Shown here: positions 16,901 through 26,117 of the stretch, in pieces
Layout: every line of letters starts with the position of its first letter
Position numbering within the stretch: position 1 is the first letter of the stretch
NCBI GenBank assembly: GCA_030653175.1
Contig: JAURZV010000093.1
Location: 46,965 to 110,964 of the forward strand
Source of the DNA: Methylobacter sp.
GTDB lineage: Bacteria; Pseudomonadota; Gammaproteobacteria; Methylococcales; Methylomonadaceae
DNA: 64,000 bases
Reading direction: 5' to 3'
The notes under the pieces: model-generated
What the model saw: the letters and a program-made list of their open reading frames with translations, nothing else
What the model was told of the DNA's origin: nothing
Database searches by the model: none
Program-made: the position numbers and the translations under genes

Positions 16901-17634
16901 AGTTTAAAACTCGGCCAGTTCGCGACCACATCGTTATCCTGTTGGGCTACAAAACTCCAGCGCAGCACGACGTCCATCAGGCCGTTGATAAACTCAGCGG
17001 GGTCTTGCAAACCGATGATGTCATTAAATTCGGTTGCCGCTTCTTCGTGTGCGGCAAGTTTGGCGCGCAACGCCTCTGCGACCAAATCGGCATTTTCGTA
17101 ATCGCTGTCTTTGCCTTTGGCAATCAGTTTGTAATGGCTGTACAGCAGTCCAATAACAGCGCCGACTCGCGCAACGCGGTGTTCGGGATCATCATCTTGG
17201 TTGGCTTCGGGAAAACCCGCGTCAATCAGCAGATCAAAACGATTCAGGATGGCAGGTATGACCCAATCGCCGGCATCTTGGCCTTTAAAGAAGAAAGCCA
17301 GCTTATCGACTATTTCATTTTTAAAGATAAAAATGGTGTCAATCTCGTCCTTGATTTTTGCGCCCTGTGCCTGATGTTGTTCGGAAACATTAAAAATCTT
17401 GGCGACAAACTGACCGACATAAGGCCCCATGCGCACCAGCAGGTCGGAAATAGTCTCCGGTGACAAACCTTCACCCTGATTCTGGCGGTAAGCCTTGAAT
17501 TCATTGTGCAGCTGCGAATCATGGCGTTCAACCGAAGCATCAAACACATCCAGCAAATCTTTCAGACGCGCAGAATCGTATAAATCGGGGTAGTTAAAGC
17601 CGGGGATGCCTAGGGTAAGATTGTGTTGTTCCAT
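13933..17634 (-). CDS. Giant FAD/Fe-S pyridine nucleotide oxidoreductase (GltD-like plus ferredoxin-reductase-like)
   Basis: A 1233-residue cytoplasmic protein. Residues 1-290 are helical without a domain I recognise. Residues 300-382 hold eight cysteines (C300, C303, C311, C335, C367, C375, C378, C382) fit for Fe-S clusters. An FAD/NAD Rossmann module begins near 436 (NALVVGLGPAGYTMSHYLL), like glutamate synthase small subunit. From about 930 a PyrK-like ferredoxin-NAD reductase module follows (HPGQFYRVQNYEAF; VLLLGGGLGNAVLFSIG), ending in a cysteine cluster CMMKGICAQCLCKH. It is thus a single-chain electron-transfer enzyme that could bifurcate or confurcate electrons. The physiological partners are unknown. 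It stands alone, with non-coding DNA on both sides. Confidence 0.8.
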   Translation of the reverse strand: MEQHNLTLGIPGFNYPDLYDSARLKDLLDVFDASVERHDSQLHNEFKAYRQNQGEGLSPETISDLLVRMGPYVGQFVAKIFNVSEQHQAQGAKIKDEIDTIFIFKNEIVDKLAFFFKGQDAGDWVIPAILNRFDLLIDAGFPEANQDDDPEHRVARVGAVIGLLYSHYKLIAKGKDSDYENADLVAEALRAKLAAHEEAATEFNDIIGLQDPAEFINGLMDVVLRWSFVAQQDNDVVANWPSFKLPEKRDFDQLVEHELVDRGEFKAWMGEREHRRRRDGFKLTDPRFNQRQVLSEVNHCIYCHERDTDSCSKGMRNKKTNTFKVDPLGVTTIGCPLDEKISEMHLVKRNGDNIGALAIIIIDNPMCPGTGHRICNECMKGCIYQKTDPVDIPQIETNVLTDVLFMPYGFEIYSLLTRWNPLNVKRPYMLPYNGKNALVVGLGPAGYTMSHYLLNEGFGVAGIDGLKLEPLPVALTGDSENLPAPIVNFQDLYEDLDKRILAGFGGVAEYGITVRWDKNFLKVIYLTLQRREAFRAYGGVRFGGTITIEDAWRMGFDHICIASGAGKPTIIDMKNNLMRGIRKASDFLMALQLTGAAKASSLANLQVRLPSGVIGGGLTAMDTATELMAYYPVQVEKILHRYKTLVNVYGEQTVRDRYDREETIILDEFLAHGKAIAAERQRAEAADEQPDFQPLVESWGGVTLFYRKGINDAPAYRQNHEEIAKALEEGIALAEGMSPLGAQADEYGHLNAVEFEKLVLEEGRWKSSGQTVNVPLRSLYVAAGTSPNTIYQSEYPDTFVMDKWFFQRYQPEWTNDSVELVPMHDDAMPKLGKPAPLTSYQKDGKFISFYGDNHPVYAGNVVKAMASAKNGYPYVVKLFEQELAGLNPVQQPERDAALKALFARLDDAFKATIVAINRLTPTIIEVVVKAPMAAEKFHPGQFYRVQNYEAFAPVVEGTVLAAEGLALTGAEVDKEKGTISLIALEMGSSSRLCATWKVGDPLVIMGVTGTPTDIPTGKTVLLLGGGLGNAVLFSIGKALRAAGNKVIYFAGYKYAQDRFKVEDVEAAADIIIWSVDKGEGVEAIIPTRPQDKTFVGNILESMLAYAQGELGEQPISLADVDHLIVIGSDRMMAAVKSARFDVLKPYLNKAHHAIGSINSPMQCMMKGICAQCLCKHIDADTGKEYFVYSCYNQDQDLDKVDFPHLNARLRQNTVQEKLSNLWLDYLLEKQRRN

Positions 17635-17833
17635 AGTTCTCGTGTTTGATTAGATCGATTGTTCATACAGGCCGCATAAAAAATGGCTTTATCTGTACTT
17701 AAAAGGTTACCGAAAAGACTAACAAAACCGTGTATTGTAAGGAGATATGACTTTGTTTTCCACAGATAATCTTTGTTACATGATAGATTGCGGCAAGTTC
17801 CCAGCCTGCAAGTTTCTTCTTGGTGAATTTCTA

Positions 17834-18721
17834 TCAGACATACGCCGTCGGCATCTTCTCTCTAAGCTTTAAAAACCGCTGATACCGTGTCATTGAAATA
17901 TCGCCGTTTTCCGCCGCCGCACGCACCGCGCAACCCTTATCAATCAGATGACGGCAGTTTTTAAATTGGCATTGTTCAATCAATAGCTGAAATTCACGAT
18001 AACCGTAAGCCAGTTGTTGTTCGGAAAGACCGGCCAGCCCGAAAATGGCAACGCCGGGGCTGTCGATTAAATCGCCGCCTTGGTCCATATGGTAGAGCGT
18101 TGCTGCGGTGGTGGTATGTCGTCCGTGTTTGGTGGTTTCGGAGATAGTATTGGTTTTCAGTTCTTTATCGGGAATAATCGCATTGGTTAACGATGACTTA
18201 CCGACGCCGGACTGTCCAGCCAAAATACTAACCTGATCTTTTAAGGCCCGCTTTAACTCATCCAGTCCCGATGCTGCTGTGGCGCTGACCCGGTACAGCG
18301 CGTAACCCAGATTGGTATAGTCCAGCAGTTCTTGTTCAATACCGGCCGATTGCGCCAGATCGGTTTTATTCAGCACTAACGCCGCATCTATATTGCGATT
18401 CTCACAAATAGCCAGATATTGGTCTATCAGTAAAAAATCGCAGTAAGGCTCGACGGCAAAGACGACAAAGACGGTGTCGATATTGGCGGCAACCGGACGC
18501 GTTTTGCCGTTTCTGGACGGGCGCATCAACAGCGAACGCCGGGGCAGGATTTCTTCTATGCGTCCTTGATCAGGCGAGGATTGCGTCCATAAAACTCTGT
18601 CGCCCACTGCGACGGTTTCAAGCCGCCGCAGTGTTTGGCAAAGTACAATCTTATCGTCATGTTCAACCGCAATGCCCTGACCTAAATGGGAGATGACCAG
18701 TCCTTCAATTAAATCAGCCAT
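17834..18721 (-). CDS. rsgA: Ribosome small-subunit-dependent GTPase A
   Basis: A 295-residue circularly permuted GTPase that matures the 30S subunit. The G motifs appear in permuted order: LNKTDLA, then GQSGVGKSSL, then DSPGVAIFGL. The C-terminal zinc knuckle is CQFKNCRHLIDKGCAV. The N-terminal OB fold starts MADLIEGLVISHLGQG; the start at 18721 was chosen since upstream codons belong to the family-5 repeat and to the M48 peptidase gene. It overlaps that gene by eight bases and is probably co-transcribed. The neighbourhood with orn is the usual gammaproteobacterial one. Confidence 0.93.
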   Translation of the reverse strand: MADLIEGLVISHLGQGIAVEHDDKIVLCQTLRRLETVAVGDRVLWTQSSPDQGRIEEILPRRSLLMRPSRNGKTRPVAANIDTVFVVFAVEPYCDFLLIDQYLAICENRNIDAALVLNKTDLAQSAGIEQELLDYTNLGYALYRVSATAASGLDELKRALKDQVSILAGQSGVGKSSLTNAIIPDKELKTNTISETTKHGRHTTTAATLYHMDQGGDLIDSPGVAIFGLAGLSEQQLAYGYREFQLLIEQCQFKNCRHLIDKGCAVRAAAENGDISMTRYQRFLKLREKMPTAYV

Positions 18722-20024
18722 TCGGCAACTGCTCCTGCTCCTGCGTTGCTCTACCTCCTGCATCCATGCAGTCGCACGCAGGGCGTATTTGGGATTCTAA
18801 ATTGGCAATACGAATAGCCGCAGGCGGGTGGCTATAATGGAACGCGGAATATAAAGGGTCCGGCGTTAAGGTACTGGCGTTTTCTTCAAACAACTTAACC
18901 AGAGCGCTGACCAGTTTTTCGGCTTTGGCATTGTTTGAGGCAAAATTATCGGCTTCAAATTCAAATTTGCGTTGAAAATAGGCGATGATGGGCTGGATAA
19001 AAAAGGTGAATGACGATGACACCAGCATGAATAGTAATAAGGCGGCAGCATGCGACGGCAGCTCTACGCCCAGCCCGTTGTAGAACCATTGCTGATCGAT
19101 CAGCCAACCTAAAACCGCAAAACTGATCAGGGTCATAACGGCATTGGCAATCAGCATCTTAATAGTGTGTTTGCACTTGAAGTGTCCCAGTTCGTGGGCC
19201 AGTATCGCTTCCAATTCTTCATCGTCCAAAGAATTGACCAAAGTGTCGAAAAACACGATGCGCTTGTTGTTGCCAAGGCCGGTGAAGTAGGCATTGCCGT
19301 GGCCTGAACGCTTGGAGCCGTCCATGATGAATATGCCCTGGCTGCTAAAGCCGCAACGGGCAAGCAAGCCCTGAATCCGCTCTTTTAACGAGCCTTCTTC
19401 CATCGGGGTGAATTTATTGAATAACGGTGCGATCACGGTTGGGTAAAGCCAGCTCATCAGCAGCGAAAAGCTTATCAGTATGCCCCAAGCCCATACCCAC
19501 CACAGTGAACCTATACTATCCATAACCCACAAGATTAAAGCCAGCAAAGGTATGCCGATAGCGGCGACTAAAATCAGTTGCAGCAGTTGATCCTTGATAA
19601 ATTGTTGCGGGGTGCTTTTGTTGAAACCGTACTTTTCTTCAATCACAAACGTTTGGTAGACGCTGGTAGGAATCTCTACCGCAGTCATGACCAGAAAAAC
19701 ACTGGCTAATGCCGCCAAGCCCGCTATCAGAGGAGATTGCACAGTGGCTGCCCAAAACTCGAAAGCCCAATTAATGCCGCCGCCGAGGGTCATCACTAAC
19801 AGCAGAATAACGCCGATGATACTGTCTATATTGCCCAGCCTGCTTTTTTCCAGCGTGTAGTCGGCCGCTTTTTGGTGGGCTTCCAGCGAGACGGTATTTT
19901 TAAAGGCTTCAGGTACGGCGGAGCGGTGCTTTGCAACGTAATCGGCGTGTCGTTTAGCCAGCCAAAACTGGACTGAAAAAGAGAGGGTTAGTGCGATTAA
20001 AAAGATGATGGTAAAGCTGTTCAT
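18714..20024 (-). CDS. M48 family zinc metallopeptidase (Ste24/HtpX-like)
   Basis: A 436-residue membrane peptidase with the zinc motif AILAHELGHFKCKH, a downstream glutamate (EFEADNFA) and about six membrane segments. The N-terminal KHRSAVPEAF and VEIPTSVYQTFVIEEKYGFN match the CAAX-prenyl-protease-like M48A group, which in bacteria degrades membrane proteins. The family ends near SHPPAAIRIANLE; here the last ~20 residues (CDCMDAGGRATQEQEQLPNG) are encoded by a copy of the family-5 repeat, so the repeat has replaced the natural end of the gene. Confidence 0.92.
   Translation of the reverse strand: MNSFTIIFLIALTLSFSVQFWLAKRHADYVAKHRSAVPEAFKNTVSLEAHQKAADYTLEKSRLGNIDSIIGVILLLVMTLGGGINWAFEFWAATVQSPLIAGLAALASVFLVMTAVEIPTSVYQTFVIEEKYGFNKSTPQQFIKDQLLQLILVAAIGIPLLALILWVMDSIGSLWWVWAWGILISFSLLMSWLYPTVIAPLFNKFTPMEEGSLKERIQGLLARCGFSSQGIFIMDGSKRSGHGNAYFTGLGNNKRIVFFDTLVNSLDDEELEAILAHELGHFKCKHTIKMLIANAVMTLISFAVLGWLIDQQWFYNGLGVELPSHAAALLLFMLVSSSFTFFIQPIIAYFQRKFEFEADNFASNNAKAEKLVSALVKLFEENASTLTPDPLYSAFHYSHPPAAIRIANLESQIRPACDCMDAGGRATQEQEQLPNG
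18722..18782. repeat. Hairpin repeat, family 5, copy B
   Basis: CTGCTCCTGCTCCTGCGTTG, CTACCTCCTGCATCCATGCAG and TCGCACGCAGG. The hairpin is CTGCATCCATGCAG. It lies at the junction of the M48 gene and rsgA and codes for the M48 C-terminal tail. Confidence 0.6.
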
Positions 20025-20112
20025 AAGCGCGATTCTTCAAAGTTTAAGAGTTAGACGTACAGATTAGCCAATGCTACACTAACCGCCACCTTCAATACAA
20101 TGGAATCAACAA

Positions 20113-20658
20113 ATGGCGCAGGACCCATCGCATCTTATCTGGATAGACCTTGAAATGACCGGACTCGATCCGGACAGTGATTTGATCATCGAGATTGCTA
20201 CGATTGTTACCGACAAAAATTTGAATATTCTGGCCCAAGGCCCGGTGCTGGCCGTGCATCAGTCCGATGCGGCATTGGCGGCAATGGATGATTGGAATCA
20301 GCAGCATCACGGACAATCCGGCCTAATCGAGCGCGTCAAGGCTTCCGCTATCGATGCGGCGGAAGCAGAACGGCAAACGATTGAATTTTTAAAGCAATGG
20401 GTGCCGGAGAATACCTCGCCGATCTGCGGAAACAGTATCGGTCAGGACAGACGCTTTTTGTACCGCTATATGCCCAAGCTGGAAGCGTATTTTCATTATC
20501 GTAATATCGATGTTTCAACGGTTAAAGAGTTGGCCGCCAGATGGGCTCCCCACGTCAAAGACGGCTTTAAAAAACAGTCGTCGCATCAGGCCTTGGACGA
20601 TATTATCGAATCAATTGAAGAGCTGCGTTATTACCGTGAGCACTTCATCAAGTTCTAG
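20113..20658 (+). CDS. orn: Oligoribonuclease
   Basis: A 181-residue DEDDh exonuclease that finishes RNA decay by degrading di- to pentaribonucleotides, and also clears pGpG. Exo motifs are [14 protein letters not shown] (D12, E14), [17 protein letters not shown] and [19 protein letters not shown], the last holding the catalytic H and D. Length and sequence are standard. It is divergent from the M48 peptidase gene with 88 bases between, which must hold both promoters. Confidence 0.96.
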   Translation: MAQDPSHLIWIDLEMTGLDPDSDLIIEIATIVTDKNLNILAQGPVLAVHQSDAALAAMDDWNQQHHGQSGLIERVKASAIDAAEAERQTIEFLKQWVPENTSPICGNSIGQDRRFLYRYMPKLEAYFHYRNIDVSTVKELAARWAPHVKDGFKKQSSHQALDDIIESIEELRYYREHFIKF

Positions 20659-20661
20659 TCT

Positions 20662-21369
20662 ATGAATCAAATTCTTGCAGTTGCGCTGGGCGGATCGTTT
20701 GGCGCAGTGATTCGGTTTCTGGTTTCATCGGGTATTTACCAGTGGTTGGGGCGCGGATTTCCCTATGGAACGTTAGTCGTCAACGTGATCGGCTCGTTTA
20801 TGCTCGGCTTGCTGACCGAGTCGCTGATGCAGCAACGCATCACCATCACCTTCGAATACAGGGCGGCCATTTTGATCGGCTTTATCGGCGCGTTTACCAC
20901 CTTCTCCACGTTTTCGCTGGAAACGTTTTATCTGCTAGAGCAGGGCAATTTAACCAAAGCGGCGCTGAATATATTCACCAGCGTTACGGCCTGTGTATTG
21001 GCGATCTGGATCGGCTTGCTGTGCGGCAGAGGCTTATTTTATTATTCGGATGGCGTTATCCAGTTCTCGGGGGGCATGATTCCTTATGCGTTGATGACCA
21101 TTAACGCGATAGGCGCTTTTTTGATCAGCATCATCGCGACTATTTTATTACAGAAAGTGGCGCTAGCCGTGGAATACCGCGTCGTACTGACGGTGGTCAT
21201 GGTGGGCGTCTTTTTAACCTTGTCCGGCTTATATTTGCTGCTGTATTTGGTAGAGCACGGGTTTACATTCGACGCCAATTTGAATTTAATGCTGGGCACT
21301 TTTGTCGGTAATGGCCTGATTTGTATTTTGGTGATTTGGATGGGCTTGCTGGTGGGCAAGCAGATATAG
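20662..21369 (+). CDS. crcB: Fused tandem CrcB/Fluc fluoride channel with a degenerate second repeat
   Basis: A 235-residue membrane protein, twice the usual length. Residues 1-123 are a canonical CrcB: GGSFGAVIRF, YGTLVVNVIGSFMLG with the pore asparagine N41, and GFIGAFTTFSTFSLET with the phenylalanine box F81/F84. Residues 141-232 repeat helices 2 to 4: PYALMTINAIGAFLIS (N148), VEYRVVLTVVMVGVFLTLSG, NLNLMLGTFVGNGLICILVI. The second copy lacks helix 1 and the phenylalanine box (F81 and F84 aligned to L187 and L190). The predicted total is seven helices, which inverts the second repeat. Fluc channels export fluoride as antiparallel homodimers; this would be a one-chain version. It starts three bases after orn. 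Confidence 0.88.
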   Translation: MNQILAVALGGSFGAVIRFLVSSGIYQWLGRGFPYGTLVVNVIGSFMLGLLTESLMQQRITITFEYRAAILIGFIGAFTTFSTFSLETFYLLEQGNLTKAALNIFTSVTACVLAIWIGLLCGRGLFYYSDGVIQFSGGMIPYALMTINAIGAFLISIIATILLQKVALAVEYRVVLTVVMVGVFLTLSGLYLLLYLVEHGFTFDANLNLMLGTFVGNGLICILVIWMGLLVGKQI

Positions 21370-21377
21370 TTTTATCG

Positions 21378-22913
<1,536 letters not shown>

Positions 22914-22922
22914 TGAACAGCT

Positions 22923-22963
22923 TAACCGTTCACCCTTCGACAAGCTCAGGGTGAACGGTTAAG
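22923..22963. repeat. Palindromic repeat, family 4 (ACCCTTCGACAAGCTCAGGGT)
   Basis: TTAACCGTTCACCCTTCGAC pairs with the following half ending GGTGAACGGTTAA, forming a long hairpin after the serS stop, so it may also terminate serS. A longer variant sits in frame inside the hydroxyacyl-CoA dehydrogenase gene at 48575-48628. Confidence 0.85.
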
Positions 22964-23003
22964 CTTTGCTACTTGTCAATATTTAGAAATTGAGGCTAAC
23001 ACC

Positions 23004-23252
23004 ATGAATACAGCAGAAAAGATTTATCAGGGTGTACAGGATTTTCCGGAGCCATTGGCTTTAGAAGTTTTGCATTTTGTAGAGTTTTTAAGATTTAAAA
23101 ATCATTCCTCAATAAACCAGGAACTGGAACAAAAAATTCAGCAGGGAATTAATCAGGCTGATAGTGATTTGGGGATAACAGTAGATGAGGATTATGTTGA
23201 TAAATTAAATCAACGAGTCCAACAACGGCTTGATGCATCCCAGAAAAACTGA
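23004..23252 (+). CDS. Antitoxin of a ParE-type module (DUF2281-like N-terminus)
   Basis: An 82-residue acidic protein. The start NTAEKIYQGVQDFPEPLALE and VLHFVEFLRFK match the DUF2281 pattern seen in many small antitoxins, followed by a helical acidic tail that would wrap the toxin. Its stop codon overlaps the first base of the toxin gene (TGATG), showing coupling. Confidence 0.85.
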   Translation: MNTAEKIYQGVQDFPEPLALEVLHFVEFLRFKNHSSINQELEQKIQQGINQADSDLGITVDEDYVDKLNQRVQQRLDASQKN

Positions 23253-23551
23253 TGGCGTATCAAGTAAAAATCATGCCTCAAGCTGATGAAGAGCTGGAAG
23301 ATATTGCTTATTTCATTGCGATGGATAACCCTCAAGCAAGTAAACGATTTGTTGCGGAATTGGTGGCGGCGTTTAATAAGATGCTGGAGGATTTCCCCGA
23401 AAGTGGTTTGGTTTATAAGGGTGATATTAGGCAGTTTTCGCATAAGGGATACACCGCTTTTTATCGGGTAAACACTGTGAAGAAGCAGGTTGAAATTTTG
23501 CACATTGTGAATTTAACCAAACCGTTATCTGCTCGAAATATTAAGTGTTAA
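23252..23551 (+). CDS. RelE/ParE superfamily toxin
   Basis: A 99-residue protein with the ParE fold pattern: YQVKIMPQADEELEDIAYFIA, AFNKMLEDFPESG, the C-terminal YTAFYRVNTVKKQVEILHIV. ParE-type toxins poison gyrase and RelE-type toxins cut mRNA at the ribosome; sequence alone does not decide which. It is intact and coupled to its antitoxin at the left border of the defence island. Confidence 0.88.
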   Translation: MAYQVKIMPQADEELEDIAYFIAMDNPQASKRFVAELVAAFNKMLEDFPESGLVYKGDIRQFSHKGYTAFYRVNTVKKQVEILHIVNLTKPLSARNIKC

Positions 23552-23634
23552 GGTTTTCAGGCGGATAAGTCCGTAACCTGTAGCCAATATCGAACAACGC
23601 AGATTATAGCCTGTCGCAGAAAGGAGACGCATCA

Positions 23635-25110
23635 TTGCTAGCAGCAGTTGAACAAACAAGATTGAGGGTATCGAAGAACACCGAGTCGAAACGAAAATCG
23701 CAACTCGGTCAATTTCTTACGCCTGCTAGAACGGCTCGGTTTATGGCCAGTTTGTTTACATCGGAAGACTGCCTTGACTGTCGTTTGCTTGATGCTGGCG
23801 CAGGTATTGGCTCGCTTTCAAGCGCATTTCTTGAACGGTGTATTACTGACGAATTGAATTTTAGAAAGGTAGAAGTAACTGCCTTCGAATTAGACAATCT
23901 TATCCATGAAGAATTAAATAACTCGCTTTCCAGTTACAAGAACAGACTGCCGATGGTTTATGAAATACTGGGTGACGACTTTATTGAGCAGGCTGTCAAT
24001 AGAATACAATTTGATTTTGGCAATGGATTTACTCACGCAATCCTGAACCCTCCCTATAAAAAAATCAGCAGTAATTCCCGCTACCGATTATTGCTTAGAC
24101 AGGTAGGCATTGAAACAGTAAATCTCTATTCCGCTTTTGTCGCCTTGGCTTTGGCGATGATGGAACCGGGGGGGCAAATAGTTGCGATCATTCCGCGTAG
24201 CTTCTGCAATGGGCCGTATTACCGGCCTTTTCGCAACTTTGTACTTGAGCGGGCTGCAATTCGACGTATGCATCTGTTCGACTCGCGCAGCAAGACATTC
24301 AAGGATGATGATGTGTTGCAGGAAAATATTATTATGTTACTTGAGCGTGGTGGACAGCAAGGTGATGTGACGGTGACAACATCTACCGATGATAGCTACG
24401 CTGACCTCGTAACGCATGTGCATCCATTCAATCGGATTGTATTTCCCGATGATTCTGAGCGTTTCATCCATGTGCCGACTTCACCAGAGCGTAATGTCAT
24501 TGAGCTGTCAACCGCGATTCGCTGTTCGTTGGATGACGTTGGCATCAAGGTGTCGACGGGGCCGGTTGTCGATTTTCGGTTGAAAGAGCACCTCTGTGAT
24601 ATGCCGGAACCAGGCGCTGTACCACTGCTGTACCCCGCACACTTTGCCGGACAAAATATCGAATGGCCGAAACCTGGCATCAAGAAGCCAAATGCTATCC
24701 AGCGTAACTCCGAGACGGAAAAGTGGCTTTATCCGAATGGTTTTTATTGTGTGGTTCGTCGCTTTTCATCGAAAGAAGAAAAACGTCGAATCGTTGCCAG
24801 CGTTGTTCAGCCTGATACCTTTGGTGATGCCCAAATGCTGGGTTTAGAGAATCATCTGAACGTGTATCACGAGAACAAGCACGGCTTGCCGGAAGCTCTT
24901 GCGCGTGGCTTGGCTATATATCTCAACACGACCGGCGTCGATGAAAACTTCCGCCGTTCGAGCGGTCATACCCAAGTTAATGCAACCGATCTTAAAATGA
25001 TGAAGTATCCGAGTCGGAAGGCTCTGATTGCGCTTGGGGAATGGGCAAAGCATTGCGGCGAGCCTACGCAGAACATGATTGATGAACAATTGGATAATTT
25101 GAGCGCATGA
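23635..25110 (+). CDS. PstI/BsuBI-type DNA adenine-N6 methyltransferase
   Basis: A 491-residue gamma-type adenine methyltransferase. It has the SAM-binding motif (LLDAGAGIGSLSSAFL), the catalytic motif IV in AILNPPYKKIS and the N-terminal SQLGQFLTPARTARFMASLF. The start is TTG at 23635, eight bases after AAGGAG. The paired endonuclease that follows is of the BsuBI/PstI family, whose methyltransferases protect CTGCAG, so that site is the expected target (inference). The stop overlaps the endonuclease ATG (ATGA). The gene is intact while the endonuclease is broken, leaving an orphan methyltransferase. Confidence 0.9.
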   Translation: MLAAVEQTRLRVSKNTESKRKSQLGQFLTPARTARFMASLFTSEDCLDCRLLDAGAGIGSLSSAFLERCITDELNFRKVEVTAFELDNLIHEELNNSLSSYKNRLPMVYEILGDDFIEQAVNRIQFDFGNGFTHAILNPPYKKISSNSRYRLLLRQVGIETVNLYSAFVALALAMMEPGGQIVAIIPRSFCNGPYYRPFRNFVLERAAIRRMHLFDSRSKTFKDDDVLQENIIMLLERGGQQGDVTVTTSTDDSYADLVTHVHPFNRIVFPDDSERFIHVPTSPERNVIELSTAIRCSLDDVGIKVSTGPVVDFRLKEHLCDMPEPGAVPLLYPAHFAGQNIEWPKPGIKKPNAIQRNSETEKWLYPNGFYCVVRRFSSKEEKRRIVASVVQPDTFGDAQMLGLENHLNVYHENKHGLPEALARGLAIYLNTTGVDENFRRSSGHTQVNATDLKMMKYPSRKALIALGEWAKHCGEPTQNMIDEQLDNLSA

Positions 25111-26109
25111 CGACGAAAAATAACAAACATATCGACGAAGCGTATAAGATCCTCATTTCTCTTGGCTTGCCGCGTGCGCAGCATAATGAAAGCTTCCGCT
25201 CCTGCTCACGCCCCTTACCTACATCCTTGTAGGCAACGATCCGCGCTGTGTCTGCTGGCGCTGCTGAACCTCGCTCCCAGCAAGATGTGGGCGCAGGCTG
25301 AAAATCCGCTTGTCGGTATCACGCTGATCATGGATTGGTCGCGGGAGCATTACGATAAGGATTATGCGCCAAACTCACGAGAGACGTTCCGACGCCAGAC
25401 AATGCACCAGTTCGTTGATGCTGGGATCGCGCTCTATAATCCTGACAAGCCAGATCGCCCGGTGAATAGTCCAAAGGCTGTTTATCAGGTTGCCCCCGCT
25501 GTGCTGATTCTACTGCGTAGTTTTGGTACAGCAGAATGGCACGATAATCTGACGACCTATCTATCTTTGAGCCAGACGCTGGCGGCAAAGTACGCAATGG
25601 AGCGCGAGCAAAATCGCATCCCTATGCAGATTGCGCCGGGCAAGGAAATTACCCTAAGCCCCGGCGTACATAGTGAGCTGATCCGAGCCATCGTGGAAGA
25701 CTTTGCTACGCGCTTTGCGCCCGGTAGCGTGTTGATCTATGCCGGGGACACTGGCGACAAGTGGGGTTACTTCGATGCAGTTTTGCTGGCCGAGCTGGGC
25801 GTCGATGTGGATTTGCACGGCAAGATGCCTGATGTAGCACTCCATTTCGTTGAGAAAAATTGGCTGTTGTTAATCGAGTCGGTAACCAGTCATGGCCCTG
25901 TTGATGGCAAGCGCCATGCAGAATTAGCAAAGCTGTTCGCCGGACCAACAGCCGGATTGGTCTATGTGACTGCGTTTCCGAACCGCTCTATCATGAGTCG
26001 GTATCTGGGCGAAATCGCATGGGAAACCGAAGTGTGGGTAGCGGATGCACCATCGCATCTTATTCATTTCAACGGTGTGCGTTTTCTGGGGCCATATAAT
26101 GCGGCCTAA
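25107..26109 (+). pseudogene. BsuBI/PstI-type restriction endonuclease, split by a 46-base repeat
   Basis: The gene starts at ATG 25107 and encodes HIDEAYKILISLGLPRAQHNE, then runs into a repeat and stops at 25230-25232. The rest of the enzyme continues in another frame from RSALCLLALL at 25237 to 26109, with the family core GDTGDKWGYFDAVLLAELGV, HGKMPDVALHFVEKNWLLLI and ESVTSHGPVDGKRHAEL. Removing 25191-25236 (46 bases) joins QHNE to RSAL in frame and gives 319 residues, the length of PstI and BsuBI. An ATG at 25186 could start a 307-residue protein (MKASAPAHAP...) that lacks the first 28 residues, so residual activity cannot be excluded. Confidence 0.88.
25191..25236. repeat. Hairpin repeat, family 5, copy C, inside the endonuclease gene
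   Basis: AGCTTCCGCTCCTGCTCACG continuing to TTGTAGGCAA, with the hairpin CTACATCCTTGTAG. The 46-base length shifts the frame by one and brings in a TAG. Related units lie at 13557-13610 and 18722-18782. Confidence 0.75.
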
Positions 26110-26117
26110 TAAATTTT

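Noticed and set aside
16813..17463. 216-codon plus-strand frame opposite the large oxidoreductase
   Set aside because: Antisense shadow of a conserved coding sequence; no ribosome site and no recognisable motif.
20662..21369. Two separate crcB genes joined by an assembly error
   Set aside because: The frame is continuous, the second half lacks helix 1 entirely and has diverged strongly, which a simple join of two genes would not give.
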